Positions 7,923 to 15,489 of a stretch of DNA of 64,000 bases are shown one piece after another. A program made the position numbers and the translations under genes. Where the stretch lies: positions 119,034 through 183,033 of the forward strand of contig JAIBAP010000002.1 of NCBI GenBank assembly GCA_019695115.1, in the 5' to 3' direction. Source of the stretch: Caldilineales bacterium. Its GTDB lineage: Bacteria > Chloroflexota > Anaerolineae > J102. The stretch's first letter is position 1. The number at the start of each line of letters is the position of its first letter. Under the pieces are notes generated by a model. It ran no database searches, was not told the DNA's origin, and saw only the letters and a list, made by a program, of their open reading frames with translations.

Positions 7923-9140
7923 ATGGCAACCCCAACCTTCACCCTCACCGCTGACCAACAGAGCGCCTGCACCGATTTCCTCAGCCGTCTGGTGGCCACC
8001 CCCAGCCTTTCGGGCCAGGAAGCCGCCGTCGCCCGGCAGGTGGCAGACGAAATGCGGAACTGCGGCTTCCCCGGTGTGCGCTGCGACCGCATCGGCAACA
8101 TCGTCGGCCGCTACGGCCGGCCGGGCGGCCCTGTCCTGCTGCTCAACGCCCACATGGATACGGTGGATGTGGCCGACCCCGATGCCTGGCGCCATGATCC
8201 CTTTGGCGCCGAAATCCAGGACGGGCAGCTCTTTGGCCGCGGCAGCGCCGACATGAAAGGCGCCCTGGCGGCGATGGTGCATGGCATCGGCCTCCTCTGC
8301 CGGCAAGGCATCGACCTGCCCGGCGAGGTCATCGTGGCGGCGGTGGTGCAAGAAGAACCCACCGAGGGCATGGCCATGCGCGTCCTCGTCCAAGAGGAAG
8401 GCATCCGGCCCGATTGGGTCATCCTGGGCGAGCCGACCAACCTGCAACTGGCGCGCGGCCAGCGCGGGCGCATGGAACTGCATGTCACCGTCTTCGGGCG
8501 CTCGGCTCACGCCTCGTCGCCCGAGGCGGGCGAGAATGCCCTGGCCAACGCCGCCCGCCTCATCTTCGGCCTCGAACTCCAGAACGCCAGCCTGATGAGC
8601 GACCCCGTCCTGGGCAAAGCCACCCTGGCCGTAACCGGGATCGACACCCTGACCGCCAGCCGCAACGCCATCCCCGACCGCTGCGACCTCATCATCGACC
8701 GCCGCCTCACCCTGGGCGAGACCCCAGCCCGGGCGCTGGCCGAGATCGAGGCCGTGATGCAGCGCGAGCGCGTGCGCGGCAAGGTGGAGACCGGCGCTTA
8801 CCGTAGCCTCAGCTACACCGGCTACGAATGCACCGGCCCGGAAGTCTATCCGGCCTGGCTCTTGCCCGCCGACCACCCCCTGCTGCAACAGAGCCAGGCG
8901 GTGATCGAACGCAGCCTGGGGCGACGGCCCACGGTGGGCATCTGGGCGTTTTCGACCGACGGCGTCTACACGATGGGCGAGGCCGGCATCCCCACCCTGG
9001 GTTTTGGCCCCGGCGACGCCCGTCTCGCCCACACCTCGGACGAATCCATCCCCCTGGGCGATGTTCACCTGGCCGCCGCCGCCTATGCCGCCCTGGCGGT
9101 CGATCTGCTTGGCTACCTGGCGCGACGATACCCCCTATGA
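7923..9140 (+). CDS. M20 family metallopeptidase (ArgE/DapE/YgeY-like)
   Basis: This 405-aa protein has all the M20 metal ligands: LLLNAHMDTVD (first His and a catalytic Asp), GRGSADMKGA (bridging Asp), the VVQEEPTEG general-base/ligand Glu pair, GEPTNL, and the last His in LAHTSDESIPL. The lid-domain phrase RGRMELHVTVFGRSAHASSP is present. The closest remembered family is YgeY-type hydrolases, but no selenium or purine genes surround it, so the substrate is open (N-acyl amino acid or small peptide). It starts 57 bp after the sugar transferase and overlaps the next gene by ATGA. No clear Shine-Dalgarno sequence is seen. Confidence 0.88.
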   Translation: MATPTFTLTADQQSACTDFLSRLVATPSLSGQEAAVARQVADEMRNCGFPGVRCDRIGNIVGRYGRPGGPVLLLNAHMDTVDVADPDAWRHDPFGAEIQDGQLFGRGSADMKGALAAMVHGIGLLCRQGIDLPGEVIVAAVVQEEPTEGMAMRVLVQEEGIRPDWVILGEPTNLQLARGQRGRMELHVTVFGRSAHASSPEAGENALANAARLIFGLELQNASLMSDPVLGKATLAVTGIDTLTASRNAIPDRCDLIIDRRLTLGETPARALAEIEAVMQRERVRGKVETGAYRSLSYTGYECTGPEVYPAWLLPADHPLLQQSQAVIERSLGRRPTVGIWAFSTDGVYTMGEAGIPTLGFGPGDARLAHTSDESIPLGDVHLAAAAYAALAVDLLGYLARRYPL

Positions 9141-10645
9141 CCTTCCTCTCCACCCTCCTTGCCCTGGCCTACCAGGTGGTCGGGCTGCTCCTCACCCTCT
9201 ACGCCTGTTTTCTGTTCAGCGCCGTCATCCTGTTCCTCCTCAGCCGCCGGCGACACGATTGGCCCGCCGCGGCCCCCCCGCCCCCGACCTGGCCATCCGT
9301 GACCGTGCAACTGCCGATCTTCAACGAGCCGGCCGTGGCGCGACGGGTGGTCGAGGCCGCCGCCGCCCTCGCCTACCCCGCCGACCGCCTGCAGATCCAG
9401 GTGCTCGACGACTCCACCGACCGCACCGCCGCCCTGTTGCCGGGTTGGGTGGCCCGCCTGCGCCGCCAGACCGGGCTGAACATCACCTATCACCATCGCC
9501 GCCATCGCCAGGGCTACAAAGCCGGGGCGCTGGCGGACGGCCTGGCCCAGGCTGGCGGCGAATTCATCGCCGTCTTCGACGCCGACTACGTTCCCCCGCC
9601 CGACTGGCTGTATCGCACCGTCCCCGCCCTGTTGGCCCACCCCCAGCTTGGCTTCGTTCAGACGCGCTGGGGCTACCTCAACCGGTCGCAGAACGCCCTC
9701 ACCGCCGCCCAGGCCCTGGCCCTGGATGGCCATTTCGTGGTCGAACAGCAGGCTCGCTCCGCCGCCGGTCTGTGGCAGAACTTCAACGGCAGCGGCGGGC
9801 TGTGGCGGCGAGCTGCCATCGAATCTGCCGGCGGTTGGACGGCCGACACCGTCACCGAGGATTTCGACCTCTCGTACCGCGCCCAGCTGCAGGGCTGGCG
9901 CGGAGGCTACATCGACGCCATCGCCGCGCCTGGCGAACTGCCGCCCACCCTGGGCGGCTACAAACGCCAGCAGCGGCGCTGGGCCAAAGGCGCCTGCCAG
10001 ACCCTGCGCAAGCTGGCGCCCGACCTCTGGCGCAGCCAGGCTCCGGCCTGGCGCCGGTTGTATGCCGGGCTGCACATGGCCGGCTACACGACCCACCTCC
10101 TGCTCCTCGTCCTCTTGTTGCTCAGCCTGCCCCTGGCCCTGCTGCCCAACCGCCCCTGGCCGCTTCCCATCCCCGGCGGCCTGTCGCTGGCCGTCTCTGT
10201 GCTGCCCATCCTGCTCTATGCGCTTTCGCAGCAGCGTCTGGCCGGATGGCGCGGGCTACGCCGGCTGTGGGCCTTGCCCATCCTGGCCCTGATCAACCTG
10301 GGCTTCGCCCCCACCCTGGCCGGGGCTGTGATCGAAGGATTCAGCCGGCGGGGCGGCGTCTTCGAGCGCACACCCAAACACGGCTCCGCGCCCCAACCGG
10401 GCGGGATCGAGCGCGGCCCCTGGCGCCAGCTCCTGCCCGAAGCCCTCGCCTGTCTGGTCGCTGGCCTGACTCTGGCTGCCATCGCCGCCAACGGGCGCTG
10501 GGGGCTGGCCCCCCTGCCTTCGTTCTTCCTGCTCGGCGCCGGGTCGGTGCTGCTCCTCGGTCTGCGCGAACAACTGCGGGCGACCCCGCACCCCAGCGGC
10601 CGCCGCCAGACCCTGGCCGAAGCCATCACACCGAGCGATTTCTGA
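9137..10645 (+). CDS. Membrane glycosyltransferase family 2 (cellulose synthase/CslA-like)
   Basis: This 502-aa protein starts at the ATG overlapping the M20 stop. An N-terminal membrane helix is followed by a GT-A domain with WPSVTVQLPIFNEP, VLDDSTDRT, GYKAGALADGL, the DAD motif in IAVFDADYVP, GSGGLWRRAAIE, VTEDFDLSYR and the processive QxxRW motif as KRQQRRWAKG. At least four C-terminal membrane helices follow. It resembles glucomannan 4-beta-mannosyltransferases and cellulose synthases that polymerise and export beta-glycans. No PilZ domain or BcsB partner is visible. With the GT4 and sugar-transferase genes it suggests an envelope polysaccharide locus. Confidence 0.9.
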   Translation: MTFLSTLLALAYQVVGLLLTLYACFLFSAVILFLLSRRRHDWPAAAPPPPTWPSVTVQLPIFNEPAVARRVVEAAAALAYPADRLQIQVLDDSTDRTAALLPGWVARLRRQTGLNITYHHRRHRQGYKAGALADGLAQAGGEFIAVFDADYVPPPDWLYRTVPALLAHPQLGFVQTRWGYLNRSQNALTAAQALALDGHFVVEQQARSAAGLWQNFNGSGGLWRRAAIESAGGWTADTVTEDFDLSYRAQLQGWRGGYIDAIAAPGELPPTLGGYKRQQRRWAKGACQTLRKLAPDLWRSQAPAWRRLYAGLHMAGYTTHLLLLVLLLLSLPLALLPNRPWPLPIPGGLSLAVSVLPILLYALSQQRLAGWRGLRRLWALPILALINLGFAPTLAGAVIEGFSRRGGVFERTPKHGSAPQPGGIERGPWRQLLPEALACLVAGLTLAAIAANGRWGLAPLPSFFLLGAGSVLLLGLREQLRATPHPSGRRQTLAEAITPSDF

Positions 10646-10686
10646 TCTCACACCTTTTGGGTGTTCTCCCTCGACCGAGACCTACT

Positions 10687-11616
10687 ATGTTGCGACGCCC
10701 ACTCATCGCCCTTTCTCACAGCAACGGCGCCCGCCGTTTCGTCACCGGCTTCCCCATCGCCCGCAGCGTCGCCCGCCGTTTCGTGGCCGGCGAGACGCAG
10801 GCCGATGCCATCGCCGCCGTCCGCCAACTCAACCGCGACGGCCTGCTGGCCACGGCCGACTACCTGGGCGAGCATGTGACCGAACGCGAGGCCGCCCTCT
10901 CCAACCTGCACGAGTATCTCTCCGTCCTCGAGGCTATGGCCGACAACGGCCTCCAAAGCGGCGTCTCGCTCAAGCTCTCGGCCATGGGGCTGCACATCGA
11001 CGAGGAGTTCTGTTACGACAACGTGCGCCAGATCGTCGCCGCGGCGGGCGCGGTGGGGCGATTCGTTCGCATCGATATGGAGGAATCGGCCCTGGTCGAC
11101 ACTACCCTGGGCCTGTATCGGCGGCTGCGGCGGGACTACGACAATGTCGGCACGGTCGTTCAAGCCTATCTCTTCCGCACCCAGGCCGATGTGGCGGCGC
11201 TGATCGACGAGGGCATTGCCGACCTGCGGCTGGTCAAGGGCGCCTACGACGAGCCGGGCAGCATCGCCTGGCGCGACCGCACCTCGATCCAGAAGCAAAT
11301 GGTCGAGTTGGGCAAGATGATGTTGGCGCCGGAGGCGGTTGCCCGCGGGGCGAGGATGGCGATGGGGTCGCACGATGACATCGTCTACAACCCGCTGGCC
11401 GGGTGGGCGGCCGAGCGCGGCATCGACCCCCAAAGCTGGGAAATCCAGTTCCTCTATGGCATCCGCCGCGACGAACAGAAACGCCTGAGCGAAGCCGGCC
11501 AGCGGATGCGCATCTATGTGCCCTACGGCCAGTCATGGTACCCCTATTTCATGCGGCGGCTGGCCGAGCGTCCCGCCAACCTGGTCTTTTTCCTGCGGGC
11601 GTTGGCCGGCGATTGA
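10687..11616 (+). CDS. Proline dehydrogenase
   Basis: This 309-aa protein has the size of the monofunctional bacterial enzyme. It folds as a TIM barrel binding FAD and oxidises L-proline to pyrroline-5-carboxylate, passing electrons to the respiratory quinone pool. Visible signatures are SGVSLKLSAMGLHIDEE, VRIDMEES, VVQAYLFRT, DLRLVKGAYDEP, MAMGSHDD, and the C-terminal YGIRRDEQKRL with MRIYVPYGQSWYPYFMRRLAERPAN. The two terminal arginines bind the substrate carboxylate. No P5C dehydrogenase lies nearby. An overlapping long frame joins it to DNA under the GT2 gene, but ATG 10687 fits the family start. Confidence 0.93.
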   Translation: MLRRPLIALSHSNGARRFVTGFPIARSVARRFVAGETQADAIAAVRQLNRDGLLATADYLGEHVTEREAALSNLHEYLSVLEAMADNGLQSGVSLKLSAMGLHIDEEFCYDNVRQIVAAAGAVGRFVRIDMEESALVDTTLGLYRRLRRDYDNVGTVVQAYLFRTQADVAALIDEGIADLRLVKGAYDEPGSIAWRDRTSIQKQMVELGKMMLAPEAVARGARMAMGSHDDIVYNPLAGWAAERGIDPQSWEIQFLYGIRRDEQKRLSEAGQRMRIYVPYGQSWYPYFMRRLAERPANLVFFLRALAGD

Positions 11617-11629
11617 GGGAGGAAGGCGA

Positions 11630-12400
11630 ATGACGGAAACCACCCTGCCGTTGTCCGGCAAAACCGCGGTGATCACCGGTTCGGGCCGGGGGATTGGCAG
11701 CGCCATTGCCCTGGAACTGGCGCGCATGGGCGCCAATGTGGCCATCAACTTCTTCCGCAACCGCGGCCCGGCCGAGGCCACCGCCGCCGAGGTGGAGGCG
11801 GCGGGCGGCAGGGCGATCATCGTCAAGGCGCATGTGGGCCGCCGCGAGCAGGTGGAACGGCTGGTGGACGAAGCGACGGCGGCCTTTGGCGGCGTGGACA
11901 TCTTCATCGCCAACGCTGCCTCCGGCGTCCCCCGCCCCCTGCTGGAGCAAGGTGAGCGCGAGTGGGACTGGACGGTGGATATCAACGCTCGCTCGCTGTT
12001 CTACGGCGTCAAGACGGCGGCGCCGGGGATGAGGGCGCGCGGCTGGGGCCGGGTGATCGGCATCACCTCGATGGGGTCGCGGCGCACCCTGCCCAACTAC
12101 GGTCTTGTCGGCGTCAGCAAAGCCGCCATCGAGACGTTGATCCGCTATTTTGCCGTCGAACTGGCCCCGTTTGGCATCCGCTGCAACGCCATTTCACCGG
12201 GCATCGTCCTCACCGATGCCTTGCACCACTTCCCCGACTGGGAATGGATGGTGGAATCCGCCCGCCAGCGCACCCCCACCGGCGGCTTCGTCACCTCCGC
12301 CCAGGTGGCGGCTGTGGCCGGCTTTCTCTGCACCGAGGCCGCCAGCGGCATCGTCGGGCAGACGATCGTCGTCGATCACGGCTATGAGGTTATGCCGTGA
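11630..12400 (+). CDS. fabL: FabL-type enoyl-ACP reductase (SDR family)
   Basis: This 256-aa short-chain dehydrogenase starts behind GAGGGAGGAAGG (11615-11625), 13 bp after proline dehydrogenase. The N-terminus has the nucleotide-binding ITGSGRGIGSAIALEL. The catalytic pair is Tyr157 and Lys164 in NYGLVGVSKAA. The Tyr-x6-Lys spacing is the enoyl-ACP reductase III (FabL) hallmark, not the YxxxK of ordinary SDRs such as FabG. Other FabL-like phrases are NFFRNRGPAEAT, NAASGVPRPLLE, WDWTVDINAR, HHFPDWEWM and RTPTGGFVTS. It would catalyse the last reduction of fatty-acid elongation with NADPH. Activity is inferred from motifs. Confidence 0.8.
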   Translation: MTETTLPLSGKTAVITGSGRGIGSAIALELARMGANVAINFFRNRGPAEATAAEVEAAGGRAIIVKAHVGRREQVERLVDEATAAFGGVDIFIANAASGVPRPLLEQGEREWDWTVDINARSLFYGVKTAAPGMRARGWGRVIGITSMGSRRTLPNYGLVGVSKAAIETLIRYFAVELAPFGIRCNAISPGIVLTDALHHFPDWEWMVESARQRTPTGGFVTSAQVAAVAGFLCTEAASGIVGQTIVVDHGYEVMP

Positions 12401-12616
12401 GGAGTGTTCCGTGTTCTGTGAAACGTGAGCCGTGAGGCGTGAGGCGTGTTCCGTGAATCGTGAGGAGTGAGCACGCCCACGTGCGAACGGGCGTGCACCG
12501 TCCAACACCTGCGACCTGCGACCTGCCACTTGCGACCTGCCACCCGCCCCCTGCGACCTGCGACCTGCGACCTGCCACTTGTCTACCTGTCTACCTGTCT
12601 ACTTGTCTACCCTCCC
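12401..12616. repeat. Heptanucleotide arrays GNNNCGT, GCGACCT and 8-mer TCTACCTG
   Basis: The whole gap to the DinB gene is tandem short repeats. Units GTTCCGT, GAAACGT, GAGCCGT, GAGGCGT and GAATCGT follow each other with period seven up to about 12468. A copy of the palindrome GAGCACGCCCACGTGCGAAC comes next. From about 12507 units GCGACCT, GCCACTT and GCCACCC run with period seven. From about 12580 TCTACCTG/TCTACTTG units run with period eight. The array ends eight bases before the ribosome binding site of the next gene. Confidence 0.88.
12469..12488. repeat. Dispersed GCAC-GCCCAC-GTGC palindrome, copy 1
   Basis: GAGCACGCCCACGTGCGAAC is embedded in the heptad array. It belongs to a family of seven copies in the window, whose perfect form is GTTCGCAC-N6-GTGCGAAC. 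Confidence 0.8.
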
Positions 12617-12637
12617 CACGACATAAGGAAACCAACC

Positions 12638-13168
12638 ATGTCAATAGATCGCAAAACATTCATTCGCCAGGAGTTGGCGGAGGCGCGGCTGCTCTTGTTG
12701 GCGGCCGCCGCCGCCATCGATGACGAGACGGCCATCGCCGGCACCGAAAACCCGCAGTGGCGGGTGCGCGACATCCTGGCGCACCTGGCGGGGGCCGAGC
12801 GCGGCCTGCTGCGCACCGTCGAGCGTTTTCTGGCCAGGGGTGAGCTGCCGCCCGGTTTCAGCCTGGACATCTGGAACCAGCGCCAGGTGGAGAAGCGCCA
12901 ACCGGCCGGGGTGGCCGATCTGGTGGCCGAGCTGGCGGCCAGCCGCGACGAAGCCTGGGCCATGCTCGACCGGTTGTCGGACAGCGAGATGGACGTGGCC
13001 GGCCTGCACCCGGCCGGGTTGCCGACCACCGTCGCCGGGCTATTCCTCACCATCGCCTATCACGAACTCGACCACGGCAACGAGATCCGCCAAACCCTGG
13101 CCCTGCCCATCGTCCGGCGGGCCGACTGGTCGCAGGCGCTGGCCGTCACGGAGGCCCCCCATGGCTGA
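12638..13168 (+). CDS. DinB-like four-helix protein (first paralogue)
   Basis: This 176-aa protein starts at ATG behind AAGGAA (12624-12629). It is all-helical with the DinB metal-site pattern: a His in WRVRDILAHLAGAE on helix 2 and the H-x3-H pair in AYHELDHGNEI on the last core helix. DinB/YfiT-like proteins bind a divalent metal. Some members transfer bacillithiol or mycothiol or isomerise maleylpyruvate, but most are uncharacterised. The next gene overlaps it by eight bases and is clearly related, so this pair arose by tandem duplication. The exact role is unknown. Confidence 0.82.
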   Translation: MSIDRKTFIRQELAEARLLLLAAAAAIDDETAIAGTENPQWRVRDILAHLAGAERGLLRTVERFLARGELPPGFSLDIWNQRQVEKRQPAGVADLVAELAASRDEAWAMLDRLSDSEMDVAGLHPAGLPTTVAGLFLTIAYHELDHGNEIRQTLALPIVRRADWSQALAVTEAPHG

Positions 13169-13628
13169 AGCCGGCGAAAGCCCCCGCACCCAGTTGCGCC
13201 AACGCTTGCAGCAAAGCCATGAAGCCGTGTTGGCGGTCGTGGCGCCGATGGCCGCGGAAGAGGGCGAGGCGCCGGCCAACCCAGGTTGGCGGCGACGTGA
13301 TGTCCTGGCGCACCTGGTCTCGGCCGAGATCGGGCATTGCCAGGTTATCCGGCGTCTGTTGGCCGGCCAGCCGACCCTGATCCCCGGCTTCGTCCTGGAT
13401 GAATTCAACAACGCCGAGGTCGAGGCCCGTCGCTGGCAGTCGCTGCCCGAACTGATCGCCGAGTACCAGGCCAACCGGGTCGCCACCCTGGCCCTGCTCG
13501 ATAGCATCGACGAAAACCAATGGGCCATCGCCGGCCCCCACCCTGGCGGCTTCGATAGCACCGTCGAAGGCGTCTTCCGCGTCATCGCCATCCACGAAAA
13601 ACGCCACTTGCGCGAATTGCAGCCGTAA
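13161..13628 (+). CDS. DinB-like four-helix protein (second paralogue)
   Basis: This 155-aa protein starts inside the end of its paralogue. The same landmarks occur: WRRRDVLAHLVSAEIGH, ISGFVLDEFN-like loop (IPGFVLDEFNNAEVEARRW) and the terminal His pair in IAIHEKRHLREL. It keeps PHPGGFDSTVEGVF where the first copy has LHPAGLPTTVAGLF. Both copies keep their metal-binding histidines, so neither is visibly decayed. Overlap indicates translational coupling and possibly a heterodimer, which is my inference. Confidence 0.82.
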   Translation: MAEAGESPRTQLRQRLQQSHEAVLAVVAPMAAEEGEAPANPGWRRRDVLAHLVSAEIGHCQVIRRLLAGQPTLIPGFVLDEFNNAEVEARRWQSLPELIAEYQANRVATLALLDSIDENQWAIAGPHPGGFDSTVEGVFRVIAIHEKRHLRELQP

Positions 13629-13631
13629 AAC

Positions 13632-13686
13632 ACGCACCACGGAACACGGAACACGGAACACGGAACACGCACCACGCACCACCGCA
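13632..13686. repeat. Heptanucleotide array ACGGAAC/ACGCACC
   Basis: Directly after the DinB stop, about seven units of ACGCACC or ACGGAAC follow with period seven. The units are the reverse complement of the GTTCCGT/GGTGCGT type seen at other loci. Confidence 0.88.
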
Positions 13687-13702
13687 CTATCGCCAAAAAA
13701 AT

Positions 13703-13730
13703 GGTAGGGACGCAATTCTGCGTCCCTACC
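13703..13730. repeat. Perfect 12-bp-stem palindrome GGTAGGGACGCA-ATTC-TGCGTCCCTACC
   Basis: Both arms are perfect complements around a 4-nt ATTC loop. It could form a strong RNA or DNA hairpin behind the DinB pair. No T-run follows, so it is not a classical terminator, and it looks like a dispersed palindromic element. Confidence 0.85.
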
Positions 13731-14130
13731 CATCGCAACGGAGAGAAACCGGCCTGTTTCTGTCGATGTTCGTCCCCCTTCGCCCATCGACGTCCGCAGG
13801 CCCGTTCCGTTTGGATGCAATTGAAAGCAGCTACAATCCAAGGGGAGGCAACTGCTGGATCGGCTGACAAGGCCAGGTGGCGCCTGTACCGGACAAGTTC
13901 CCCCTTCTCGTCCGGCCGCAGCAACAACCTGGCTATTTTCCGTAGACGAGGAGGCGCGGAAGGGGTTACGGTCGTGCCGAAACTTTAAGGTTATGGCCGT
14001 CGCAGGGCGTGATCGTCCGGGTGAGGGGCAGATTGGCTGCCCGCACTCCGATTTTGTCTTGGTTGCCTCTCTGGCTTGGTGCTACAATGAACGCCTTGTG
14101 TGTACGGCGCCCGCTCACCGGAAGTGAAAT
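13731..14130. other. Intergenic stretch without a supported gene
   Basis: I see no coding frame with a credible start and family features. A possible weak promoter, TTGGTT-18-TACAAT, ends at 14088. The nearest downstream gene is coxB. Confidence 0.4.
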
Positions 14131-14133
14131 TAC

Positions 14134-14174
14134 GTCAAGCTATCTTGACAGCAGACACGCGCCCCGCTTATGAT
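14134..14174 (+). promoter_or_regulatory. Promoter of the cox operon with an inverted repeat over the -35
   Basis: TTGACA (14145-14150) and TATGAT (14169-14174) are 18 bp apart, close to consensus. GTCAAG (14134-14139) and CTTGAC (14144-14149) form a perfect inverted repeat with a 4-bp centre that covers the -35 box, a plausible operator. The leader to coxB would be about 225 nt. Confidence 0.65.
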
Positions 14175-14406
14175 CGGAACCCCTCGTGAATTCATACACA
14201 AGGAGGTGGCGCGACAGTATGTCACCGGCATGGCGCCTGCATTAGCTGGCATGAATCCGTTGGATCGCCCGTGCTTCGAGTCGGAGATCGGCGCCAGGCT
14301 GATGATCTCAAAGCGAACCTTGCCGATGCATGAGCTGACCCTTGCTGTTATCAAGTTGCCTTCGATCGTGGTAGTTATTCTGCGCATCATCCCAGGAGTA
14401 GCCTGA

Positions 14407-15426
14407 ATGAAGCATGCCATCAACGTAACCATCCTGATCATCGTCGCCGCGGCGGTGCTACTCTTCTTCGTCAACAGGGTCCAGTGGATGCCTGTCCAGG
14501 CGAGCCTCGAATCCATCGCCATCGACAACCTGTTCACGCTCCATCTCGACGTCATCGTGGTTCTCTACGCCCTGGTGAACGGCATCCTGCTCTATGCGGT
14601 ATTCGTCTTTCGCCGCAAGCGCAATGACGAGAGCGAGGGCGCCTATTTTCATAGCAATAGCAAGCTGGAGATCGGTTGGACGGTCGTCCCTCTGATCGTC
14701 GTCCTCTATTTTGCCTTCCTGGGTGCGACCGTGTTGGGGCAGACGTTGCAAAAGGGCGAGAACGAGCTAGAAGTAAAGGTGACGGCGCAGCAGTGGACAT
14801 GGAGTTTCGAGTATCCAGAATGGGGCATTGCTTCGACCGAGCTGAACCTGCCCGTGGATCGGCGGGTGCACTTCACGCTCACATCGACCGATGTCACGCA
14901 CTCGTTCTGGGTGCCTGAGTTCCGGCTGAAGCAGGACACCGTGCCCGGCCAGGAAAAGAATCTGCGCCTGACCCCGACGCGGATCGGAAACTATAAGGTG
15001 CGCTGCGCCGAACTGTGTGGCACCGGCCATGCCGCCATGGAAAGCGCCGTCAATGTCATGTCGGCCGAAGATTTCGAGATCTGGCGGCAGAAGCGACTTG
15101 GCATTTACGTCGAGCCAGAGGGCGAAGCGCCGGATCCGGTGGCGGTGGGCAAGCAGGTGGCGGCGAGCGCCGGCTGTGCGGCCTGCCACTCGCTTGATGG
15201 CAGCATCCTGGTGGGGCCGAGTTGGAAGGGGCTCTTCGGCTCGACCCGCACCTTTGCCGACGGCTCCTCGGCCCTTGCCGATGAAGCCTATGTGCACGAG
15301 TCCATTGTCAATCCTGCCGCCAAGATCGCCTCTGGCTTCCAGGACCTGATGCCAAAGAACTTTGGTCAGACGTTGACCGAGGCCGAAATCACGGCTTTGA
15401 TCGAGTACATCAAGACGCTGCAATAA
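14407..15426 (+). CDS. coxB: Cytochrome c oxidase subunit II with fused cytochrome c domain
   Basis: This 339-aa protein starts behind AGGAG (14394-14398). Two membrane helices (about 5-23 and 45-70, then 95-115) are followed by the CuA domain. The WTWSFEYPEWG aromatic motif is present. The CuA ligands lie in CAELCGTGHAAM: Cys200, Cys204, His208 and Met211. A C-terminal cytochrome c domain carries the heme site CAACH (Cys257, Cys260, His261) and a Met in FQDLMPKNFG. The fusion defines caa3-type oxidases, which take electrons from a soluble or membrane cytochrome c to CuA outside the cell membrane. It is the first gene of the oxidase operon. Confidence 0.96.
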   Translation: MKHAINVTILIIVAAAVLLFFVNRVQWMPVQASLESIAIDNLFTLHLDVIVVLYALVNGILLYAVFVFRRKRNDESEGAYFHSNSKLEIGWTVVPLIVVLYFAFLGATVLGQTLQKGENELEVKVTAQQWTWSFEYPEWGIASTELNLPVDRRVHFTLTSTDVTHSFWVPEFRLKQDTVPGQEKNLRLTPTRIGNYKVRCAELCGTGHAAMESAVNVMSAEDFEIWRQKRLGIYVEPEGEAPDPVAVGKQVAASAGCAACHSLDGSILVGPSWKGLFGSTRTFADGSSALADEAYVHESIVNPAAKIASGFQDLMPKNFGQTLTEAEITALIEYIKTLQ

Positions 15427-15489
15427 CGCCAAGACCCGAAAGGTCGTCAACAACCTTTCGAGTTCGTCTTCCACAGGAGAGACAACATC

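Noticed and set aside
9004..11616. A long open frame of 870 codons covering the M20 end, GT2 gene and proline dehydrogenase
   Set aside because: Only its last 309 codons are real (proline dehydrogenase). The rest is Arg/Pro-rich antisense-frame text under the GT2 gene, produced by high GC.
14170..14406. A 78-codon frame between the cox promoter and coxB
   Set aside because: Its start lies in the -10 box, so it could not be translated from that promoter, and the sequence has no family features. Treated as leader.
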